DNA of 64,000 nt. Source: Przewalskia tangutica. Lineage: Eukaryota; Streptophyta; Magnoliopsida; Solanales; Solanaceae. The notes under the pieces were generated by a model, which was not told the DNA's origin, ran no database searches, and saw only the letters and a list, made by a program, of their open reading frames with translations. Both the position numbers and the translations under genes were made by a program. Positions 56,036 to 64,000 of the stretch are shown piece by piece (within the stretch, counting starts at the first letter, position 1; each line of letters starts with the position of its first letter). The stretch lies in the NCBI GenBank assembly GCA_029844215.1, contig CM056736.1, positions 24,365,501 through 24,429,500 of the forward strand, written 5' to 3'.

Positions 56036-56085
56036 ATGGTTCCTTGTTCATTTCACTAATAAAAAAAAATGGTTCCTTGTTCATT
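56036..56085 (+). repeat. 17-bp direct duplication around a 16-bp poly(A)-ended insert
   Basis: ATGGTTCCTTGTTCATT occurs at 56036-56052 and 56069-56085 with no mismatch. Between the copies are only TCACTAAT and eight A. This is the form of a target-site duplication with a poly(A) tail, as left by an extremely 5'-truncated LINE- or SINE-driven insertion. Confidence 0.6.
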
Positions 56086-56995
56086 CTGCTGGGTTCTTGT
56101 TCTTTGTTGCCTTGGCTTCGAGATTCTTACTTATAGAAGCTATTGGAGAATGTGGCCGATGCTTAAAACATTGTGATGATCAGGTGAAAGGGGTTGTAAT
56201 GATAACTTCTAGTTCTTTCTTTTATGTGCTTGATCAATGAACATGTAAACTACCTTCCCATATCTTGTTTTGCTACCATGTCATGGTTGTCTTGTCTTTT
56301 CCTGATTATAACGTAGATTTTAGCCTCAATGTCAATCAGATGTGCCTCGTTCCTCAATCACCCTTTCGTCTTGTTTGATCCTCTTTCTTGTTTTTGTCTT
56401 TTGTTGACAGATGAGAATGACACAACAGAGAGTATGAAATTTCTTTCAAGGGTGGTTGCCCCCTCTCTGCTTTTTCTATGATTCTCCCCCTTTTAAACAA
56501 ACCAACAACCCTTCAAGAACTGGAAAATGTCCATTATGATGCATTCTACTGCATAAAGGGCTATGATGATAGTTAGAAATCTTTCTATTTGTGGGATGAT
56601 CATTGAGGATTGAGATGACCTGACCTGTATCTTGGCGTAGCAACCTCGCTCATGCAACTGGTGTTTTGCAGCCATGGCGTGGCTGGCTTCTCTTTTGCCT
56701 TATCATTACGCATCTGAGCCTCAATTTGCTGAAGAAATCTAGCAATCTAACAAATGGTGGGTGGAGGCTTATAGCGCGTTTGTTTTTACGTCAATTTTTT
56801 GTTTCTAGTACTTATGCTAAATTTATTATATATATGGAGATACTTTTGAGAACAAGTGTTTTGTAATATATCCTATGAGGTCTAATATTGTAATATCGTA
56901 CTTTTGTAAATAATTAGTAAGACAATCATTTTTTATTATTATATTTCTCTTTTTATTATTTATTTTCATTTATTTTATAATATCATATTAAAACC
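56086..56995 (+). other. Unassigned, possibly genic remnant
   Basis: T-rich stretches with an acceptor-like TTTTGTTGACAGATGAG near 56400 and pyrimidine-rich runs resemble plant intron DNA. No coding frame with a recognised motif was found (66 codons at 56666-56866 is the longest). The sequence becomes very A+T-rich from 56880 to the start of Gyp-2. Confidence 0.35.
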
Positions 56996-57008
56996 AGTTG
57001 CATATCTA

Positions 57009-58610
57009 ATGCGACGGTTATACAAATTTAAGATGATCTCTATGGGTTGTATATACCACCTGATTCGGGCGAGGGATGTCGATGTCGAACCACCTACATC
57101 TCAATCAATTCTGATGGTTAGTGAGTTTCTTGACGTATTTCTAGACGAACTTCCAGGTCTTCCTCCTGAAAGAGAAATTGAGTTCGGTATTGATGTGTTG
57201 CCAGACACTCAACCGATATATATATTCCTCCTTATAGAATGACTTCAATTGAATTGAAAGAATTGAAGGAGAAATGAAAGGATCTGCTTGAGAAAGGCTT
57301 TATTAGACCTAGCATATCCCCTTGGGGCGCGTCGATATTGTTCGTACGAAAGAAAGATGGTTCGTTGTGAATGTGTATCGATTATCGACAGCTGAATAAA
57401 GTTACTATCAAGAACAAGTATCCTCTTCCCAGAATTGACGACTTGTTTGACCAGTTACAAGGTGCAAGATGTTTTTCAAAGATCGACCTATGGTCAAGGT
57501 ACCATCAGTTTAGGGTTAAGGAAAAAGATATTCCAAAGACGGTTTTAGGACAATGTATGGGCTTTTTGAGTTCCTAGTAATGTCTTTTGGACTCACGAAT
57601 GCACCAACAACATTTATGGATCTAATGAACAACGTATTCCGCCCATTTTTGGATGTATTTGTGATAGTATTTATAGATGACATTCTGGTTTATTCTCACT
57701 CGGAAGAAGAGCATGTGGAACATTTGCGGATAATACTACAGACGCTCCGGGATCACAAGTTATATGCAAAGTTGTCCAAGTGTGAGTTTTGGCTGAAGTC
57801 AGTAGCTTTTCATGGTCATATAGTGTCAGACAAAGGTATAAGAGTTGACACTCAGAAGATTGAAGTAGTGAAGAATTGGCCGAGGCCTACGACTCCAACA
57901 GAGGTTCGCAACTTTCTAGGCCTAACCGGCTATTATAGAAGATTTGTGGAAGAATTTTCTACCATATCAGCGCCATTGATGAAGTTGACACAAAAGTCTA
58001 TAAAGTTCTAGTGGTCCGATGCTTGTGAGCGGATTTTCCAAGAGCTAAAGGATAGATTAACATCAGCTCCAGTCCTTACTCTCCCATAGGGATCAGAAGG
58101 TTATGTTGTGTATTATGATGCCTCAGGAGCAGGTTTGGGATTCGTGTTGTTGCAGCATGGTAAAGTGACTGCCTATGCTTCAAGACAATTGAGGAAACAG
58201 AAAAGAACTATCCGATACATGATTTAGAATTGACTGCGGTAGTATATGCACTGAAGATTTGGCGGCACTATTTATATGGGGTTAATATCGACATCTTTAC
58301 CGATCATAAAAGTCTGCAATACATATTCAAATAGAAAGAGCTGAACTTGAGACAAAGAATATGACTTGAGTTATTGAAGGATTATGATGTGGACATCTTA
58401 TATCACCCTGGTAAAGCTAATGTGGTAGCAGAAACACTTAGCCGTAAATCAACAGTCAGCTCGATGCAAGCGCAAGTCAAAAGGAAGGAATTGGTGAGAG
58501 AGCTTCATCAGTTAGCTAGTTTGGGAATCCGATTAATGGATTCGAAAAATGGTGGTTTTGTGATTCAAAACATGTCAGAATCATCCCTCATATCATAAAT
58601 TAAGGAACGT
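57009..58610 (+). pseudogene. Gyp-2 pol, first part: RT and RNase H (5'-truncated)
   Basis: Ty3/gypsy pol of the same lineage as Gyp-1, on the plus strand. It begins abruptly in the linker before the RT (GCIYHLIRARDVDVEPPTSQ), without gag, protease or 5' LTR. RT blocks are DYRQLNKVTIKNKYPLPRID, FSKIDLWSRYHQ, VMSFGLTNAPTTFMDLMNNV and FIDDILVYSHSEEEH with both aspartates. RNase H follows (YYDASGA, ASRQLRKQ, then DVDILYHPGKANVV). Stops or shifts occur near 57241, 57367, 57577, 58009, 58088 and 58199. Confidence 0.9.
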
Positions 58611-60030
58611 CAATGGGAAGACCCTATTTTGAAAAAGATAAGAGAATGCATTCAGCAGAATAAAACCATGACCTTTGAGATTGATGAACATGGAACTCTC
58701 AGGCACCAGAGCCGTCTATGTGTTCCAAATGTAGCAGGATTATGGGATATAATTATGACAAAAATTCATTATTCACGATATTCTATCCATCCGGGATAAA
58801 CTAAAATGTATCATGATCTCAAGAGTATGGGTGGAACAACATGAAGATGAGCGTGGCTGAGTTCGTAGCTCAGTATCCCAATTGTCAGTAGGTAAAAATA
58901 GAGCACCAAAAGCCAGGTGGCTTGACTTAGAATATCGAGATTCTGATGTGGAAAAGGGAAATGATTAATATGGATTTCATTACGGGATTACATCGTTCTT
59001 TCCGTAAATTCGATTCCATTTGGGTGATCATTGACAGACTGACTAAATCAACTCATTTCTTACCGGTGAAAGTTACCTACACATCCGAGGACTACGCAAA
59101 GTTATTTATTAAGGATATTGTTCCACTTCATGGTGTTCTATTTCTATTATATTTTACCGATGTGCTCAGTTTACAACTAACTTCTTGAAGTCATTTCAAG
59201 AAGGGTTAGGCACCCGAGTTAATTTAAGTACGGATTTCTATCCATAGACGCATCGGTAGCCGAGCGATTGACGCCGCCAAGGATTATTACGAGCTTGTGT
59301 GTTGGACTTCAAGGGAAGTTGGGATGATCACTTACCCCTTATTGAGTTCGCATACAATAATCGTTATCATGTCAGCATTAAAATGGCTCCATATGAGGCT
59401 TTTATACGGACGAAGATGTAGATCCCCTATTGGATGGTTCGAGGTAGGTGAATCCGTGTTATTTGGACCTGACTTAGTATATCAAGCCATAGATAGGTGA
59501 AGCTTATCCATGAACGATTGTTAACGGCTCAGAGTCGTCAGAAGTCATATTCAGATGTGCGACGACGAGACTTAGAGCTCCAGGTAGATGATTGGGTATT
59601 CCTGAAGATTTCACCTATGAGGGGAGTAATGAGAATCGAAAAGAAGGGAAAGCTTAGTCCAAGATATATTGGATCATATCGCATAATTCAACATATTGGT
59701 CAAGTAGCTTATGAATTGAACTTACCTTCATAATTGGAGTTTGTTCATCCGGTTTTCCATGTTTCCATTTTAAGAGCATGTGTTGAAGATCCTTCTCGGA
59801 TTGTACCAATATAGGATGTGCAGGTTACAGAGAATCTATCATATAAAGAGATTCATGTTGCTATCCTAGATCGACAAGTCCGCAAGCTGAGGACTAAGGA
59901 AATAGCTTATGTGAAGGTCTTATGGCAAAATAGGAATGTGGAAGAGATGACGTGGGAGGCGGAAGAAGAAATGATGCACAAATATCCGCACTTATTCCAA
60001 ACCAACGCTGAGGTTACAGGAGAAGCATGA
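58611..60030 (+). pseudogene. Gyp-2 pol, second part: integrase and chromodomain-like tail
   Basis: The HHCC finger region is damaged. The core starts at 58946 (MINMDFITGLHRS with the first Asp). The second acidic block is frameshifted and the GQAER segment with the Glu is disrupted, so the triad is not intact. Later come YNNRYHVSIKMAPYEA, RRCRSPIGWFEVGES, and the tail VAILDRQVRKLRTKE, VKVLWQNRNVEEMTWE and KYPHLF, ending in TGA at about 60028. Confidence 0.88.
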
Positions 60031-60137
60031 GGTAAATTCCAATTCCTAAGATTGTATTCAATGCTTGAAGACCATGAGAGATCTGATGTCGTGGTGTATG
60101 TTATATATCACCCCAACATTTGAGGATGAATGTTTTT

Positions 60138-60150
60138 AAGAGGGAAAAGA
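60138..60150 (+). promoter_or_regulatory. Gyp-2 polypurine tract
   Basis: AAGAGGGAAAAGA directly precedes the LTR start TGTACATCTC at 60151. About 110 bp of non-coding sequence separates it from the end of pol. Confidence 0.85.
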
Positions 60151-62258
60151 TGTACATCTCATAATTTTGGGCGATAATGGAGCATCTAAACGAAGAAAAT
60201 AGACCCGAACATTGGAATGTTTTTGTTATATTTACATATGATAATAAGAAAATTAGTATACAAAATGATGTGATCCCAAAATAATTTTGGATGCAACAAG
60301 TGTGACGATTGGGATTAATAATAATAATTGTATATCCCCAAAGGAGGTGATGGACTAATGTCATATTACAAATTATGACATTAAATATAAGAAGGTTTTA
60401 TAAATCATGGAGATTTAAGTGCATTGGGATCGAGAATTAATTATGTGTGTGATTGATAATTATAAAGAGACAGCTCACTTGTTATTAAAAAAGGAAACAA
60501 GTCTAAGTGGATTTGGACATGTAACTCTGTAAATGAAATTACCTCAATGACTAATCAATTTGGAGGCATGTGGCAATGTTTAATACTCTCCACCGCCAGT
60601 AACAGCCAAGTGGGAGATTAACATGTGCTAACACCCTGCTGTTAAAAGAAGCTGAAAGTCCCGATCTTAAAACATTTTCTGCATGTTATTATTTAACACA
60701 TATACCCACTTCAAACAATTTCATTAAAAGGGAATCTTACAATTCATTTGTTAAATTCAACTTCTTCATACCATTAATACTTATGCCTCTATTTCGAATT
60801 CTGCTAACACTTAGCACCTAAGCCCCTATTTCAATTTCAGCAGCTAAGCCCCTATTTCTTTTAAATTAGTCCACTGAAGGATAACTTGCAGTCTCGTCTC
60901 TATATCATTTTAACCAATTTTCTCGATTAGCCACTTTTATGTCCGTGTACAACGCAAGCTATGTGAAGGTAAATTATTTTTTTCTTTTAGCATGTTTCAT
61001 GAAATGAAATATAACTGTGGTATTGTTCCATAATTTATTCTACTCTTAAAAGTTAAGAATAATCATATTATTGATTCCTATGAAAGCATGTCTAAATTAT
61101 TTCTAAGTCCTTAACGAGGCATATGAAAAAAATTATAATGAGATTCATAGTGTTGTCAAAGGTACAAATATAATATGTCACCCGTTGAAATTGAAATATG
61201 GTGTTACCATTCATGTATATTCATTTGCATTGCATTCACATATTACTCTGGACCACTTGTGTTATGCACCTTACTATATGGTAATTATTATATATATGTA
61301 GGGGAATGGAAAAGAAAGGGAAAAAGACGTTATATACGCACACCACCTGCATCTGATACAGATTATCACAAAAGAGCCCTAAGAGGACAACATTGAAGTC
61401 AACATGGCTAGCTATCATGGCTTATATATGATATAACTAAAAGTCTGTGTGGCGGATCTGATTTGATTGAAAGCCTGTGTGGTATGGGAAGTAGGATTCC
61501 GATACTACCAAAAACCGGTATGATGGTTATCGGAAAGTAGGATTTCAATATAACCGAAAGCATGTGTGGCGGTTATGGAAAATAGTTAGTATGTCGTATT
61601 TGCATAATACATGACAGTTATGTATATTATGCCCACATAGGCTGTTATGAAAAGAAAGACGCATGTGTGGCCATCGGTATACTGCATTGGTATTGCATAA
61701 TATTTAGACATATGTACTAGAGCCCTCAGAGGTATGTACTGTTGGTCAATGTTTTTATTTCAGATTATGATATATCTTGACTATGTTATTTCTTATGTCT
61801 GACATACTCAGTACATCATTCGTGCTGACATTCCTTTTTGTTGGGGACGCTGTGTTTCATGCCCGCAGGTTCGTACAGACAGGACGACGGTCCACGTGAA
61901 TAGGTTACAGATTTCAGCGAACTTTTGGAAGCACTCATCTCCTTCCGGAGTGTCGGTGTAACTTTGGTATGTTACATTTTTGCGTGTCTATATGGGTATG
62001 GCGGAGTCTTGTCCCGACTTGTTGATGTTGTACACTCTTTAGAGGCTTATAGATATGTGTCATGTGTATAGTAGTTTTGTATGGCCTCGTCGGCCTTGGC
62101 ATGGGTATGTATATATGTATAAGTCAATTTTCTGGTTAAAAGTTTTCATAGCATTTTCGGACCATGCTTAGTGTGATTATACGGTGATGTTGTGATTTGG
62201 GGTACCCGACGGGTGGGATTCAGGCGCCCGTCGCGGCTCTCCGATTTGGGTCATGACA
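60151..62258 (+). repeat. Gyp-2 3' LTR (2,108 bp)
   Basis: Starts TGTACATCTCATAATTTTGG and ends CCGATTTGGGTCATGACA. It shares AATAGACCCGA and CGGAGTGTCGGTGTAAC blocks with Gyp-1 but lacks the 1.1-kb duplication. It is the closest match in the window to the LTR fragment at 9601-10589. The following ATATG cannot be tested as a target duplication, since the 5' half of Gyp-2 is missing. Confidence 0.88.
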
Positions 62259-62553
62259 ATATGATTAATTTCTTGACATTTCTTAATATGTCACAATTAA
62301 ATTGAGTTAAAACTAGAAATCGGTGACATTTATTAAAAGTCATAAATAAATGTAATTAACTATTTTGCCGACATTAGTCTAAATGTTGAAAATTTTAATG
62401 TGACATTTAAAAAAAAGTCAGGGAATAAATGTCCCACACTGAAATATACGACATTTGTGCTAAGTGTCAAATAAATATCGCTAATTGATTTTTCGACACT
62501 TATGACAATACGACATTTATAAAATGTCGTCGTATGTCTACTTTCTTGTAGTG
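62259..62553. mobile_element. Right terminus of a CACTA element
   Basis: Ends CTACTTTCTTGTAGTG, which reversed is CACTACAAGAAAGTAG, a standard CACTA terminus. It is preceded by subterminal repeats of GACATTTAT and its reverse (at least six). The left terminus was not found. Either Gyp-2 cut into this element or the rest was deleted. Confidence 0.7.
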
Positions 62554-62765
62554 CTAAGATGTCATGCTCAATTCTGAAACATCCAGTTATAAATTATGCG
62601 AAGGATCATCGGGTTCACTATATCAAAATTTGAAAGCAATTGGTATGATTTCACAAAAGAAACGACTCAAAATTATAGTATTTATCTCAAAATAATATAG
62701 ATGGCCTAGTATGTGCTCGCTCCATAACACACTAGGTATTTGAGAGCCAAATGTGAAATATACGT
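62554..62765. other. Non-coding spacer
   Basis: A+T-rich, no ORF, no recognised repeat. Confidence 0.45.
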
Positions 62766-63470
62766 GATCTCAAGGAGACAGTCTATATGCATCAGCCCAT
62801 GGGGTTTAGGGATCCCAAATATCCTCATCATATCTGTTTGTTGAAGAAGTCCTTGTATGGGCTTAAACAGTCCCCACGGACTTGGTATAAGAGATTTGCA
62901 GACTATGTATCGGCTATTGAGTTCTCTCACAACAGGTCTGATAATTCATTGTTCATATATCATCGTGGTTCTACTGTAGCTTATATATTGTTATATGTGG
63001 ATGATATTATCTTGACTGTCTCTTCTGATGAATTACGCTAGTTTATCATGATAATGCTCAGTTTCGAGTTTGCTATGAAAGACTTGGGGCCCTTGAGTTA
63101 CTTTTTGGGGATTGTTTTCACTCGTCATGCAGGTGGGTTGTTCTGTTGTTCTTATCCCAAAGGAAGTATGCAACTGAGATCATTGAGAGGACTGAGATGT
63201 CATCCTGTAAGTCCACTTCCACTCCGGTTGATACTAAATCCAAGTTGGGTGCTGCGGCTGGTTCACCTTATGAGGATCCGACACGCTATCAAAGTCTTGA
63301 AGGGGCCCTTCAGTATCTTACATTCACGAGATCAAACATTACGTATGCCATACAATAGGTGTGTTTGTTTATGCATGATCTCAGGGTTGAGCACATGAAT
63401 GCGCTCAAACGTGTTGAATATTTTAGAGACAATCTCAACGTATGAAGACCGTCCGCTATGAATGTGTGTG
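62766..63470 (+). pseudogene. Ale-4: copia RT fragment joined to the RNase H end
   Basis: The RT starts in mid-domain (LKETVYMHQPMGFRDPKYPH) and keeps an intact LLYVDDIILTVSSD. LGPLSYFLGIVFTRHAGG follows, then a shifted frame from 63146 (SQRKYATEIIERTEM). At about 63412 it jumps from the MNALKRV region of RNase H to its very end (YFRDNLNV, PSAMN). Stops lie near 63041 and 63356. Gag to integrase are missing. Confidence 0.88.
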
Positions 63471-63472
63471 TG

Positions 63473-63562
63473 TGTTATATATAGATGATATACACTTAAT
63501 GTATATCACGTGTTTTGTACATATTCCTTTTAATGAAAATAATCAAGAGAATATTTCTTTCA
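63473..63562 (+). repeat. Ale-4 3' LTR, internally deleted (90 bp)
   Basis: Starts TGTTATATATAGATG and ends AATATTTCTTTCA like the other Ale LTRs, but is only 90 bp long; the middle is missing. It is followed by CCAAA. Confidence 0.65.
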
Positions 63563-64000
63563 CCAAATAACATAGATTCTAAAGCATGATGTTGTAAAGC
63601 AAGTGTTCAAGAAGTTAAAGTCTCACTTATCTTATAACCGATACAAGAAAGGGGCTGTTTTGGACATTGAAGTCTAGAAAAGGAATGGACTTTCAACCAA
63701 GCGTAAGAACTGATTTTGGACTTTAAAAACGTGACTTGGGCTTTAAATTGAGAAAGTAAAATGTATTGATTTGAAGGACCCATATATTGGCTCGAGTGTC
63801 TTGAAATTAAGTAATTGGACTTGCTGAAAATCAGACTCGAACTTGGATTGAAAACGAATATTTTGTTTTAAGTTAGAATACAGGCTAAGCCCAAATATGT
63901 TACTAATTTTGGAATCAAAACCTTATTTTGGACTTGGGTTTGGGTGAGGATTTTGGAATGAGGAGTTTTGTTTGACCTTGGGTAATATAGCATGCAAAAA
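63563..64000. other. Non-coding sequence to the window end
   Basis: No ORF of note. Repeated words such as TTGGACTT and GACTTGGGCTT give a loosely repetitive character, but no clear period. Nothing else was recognised. Confidence 0.45.

Overview
This window looks like a piece of a repeat-rich plant nuclear genome, most likely a eudicot of the nightshade family (Solanaceae). That is an inference. It rests on A+T-rich DNA, a plant-specific CRINKLY4-type receptor kinase, tRNA-iMet and tRNA-Arg primer sites, and retroelement termini of the TGTCACGACCC and TGTAACGCCCC types that I remember from Solanaceae. No species can be named. There is one apparently functional cellular gene: an uninterrupted 781-codon CCR3-like receptor kinase on the minus strand (23268-25613). 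Almost everything else is nested, decayed transposable elements.

Layout. 1-22141 is a nest at least three levels deep. At the base is a small LTR element in an LTR-internal-LTR-internal-LTR arrangement, whose left internal part carries an ER Hsp70 (BiP) fragment. A minus-strand Ty3/gypsy chromovirus (Gyp-1, 1365-21296, CAAAA target duplication, 3.0-kb LTRs) sits in one of its LTRs. A non-autonomous Tat/Ogre-like element (Ogr-1, 11934-20315, CTTGT duplication) sits in the 5' LTR of Gyp-1. 22142-26966 is the gene island: a SINE-like insert, CCR3 with an overlapping upstream ORF, and a MITE.

26967-39548 is a second nest. It holds a minus-strand Ty1/copia remnant, a solo Ogre-like LTR (29685-32084, AGCAC duplication), plus-strand Ale-type copia copies Ale-1 and Ale-2 (Ale-2 with GTTCC duplication), a 3.5-kb solo chromovirus-type LTR inside the Ale-2 RNase H (34468-37950, TAGCC), and a hAT element (38632-39540, 8-bp duplication). 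40348-46863 is a CACTA element without a transposase, carrying genic-looking sequence and another solo LTR (42325-44973, CTACA). 47553-51443 is minus-strand Ale-3, interrupted by an internally deleted hAT (47983-49558). 51444-55700 is a plus-strand copia with all domains but many stops. 57009-62258 is a 5'-truncated plus-strand relative of Gyp-1, followed by one CACTA terminus and an Ale fragment (Ale-4).

The nesting gives a relative order of events: each inserted element is younger than its host. Three solo LTRs and several internal deletions show that recombinational loss has accompanied growth. No CRISPR array, rRNA or bacterial-type operon was seen. I found no previously undescribed coding system. 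The most notable items are the BiP-carrying LTR element, the genic-looking CACTA cargo, the GC-rich minisatellite in Ogr-1, the chimeric LTR of Gyp-1, and the overlapping uORF at CCR3. Element names used here (Gyp-1, Ogr-1, Ale-1 to Ale-4) are local labels.
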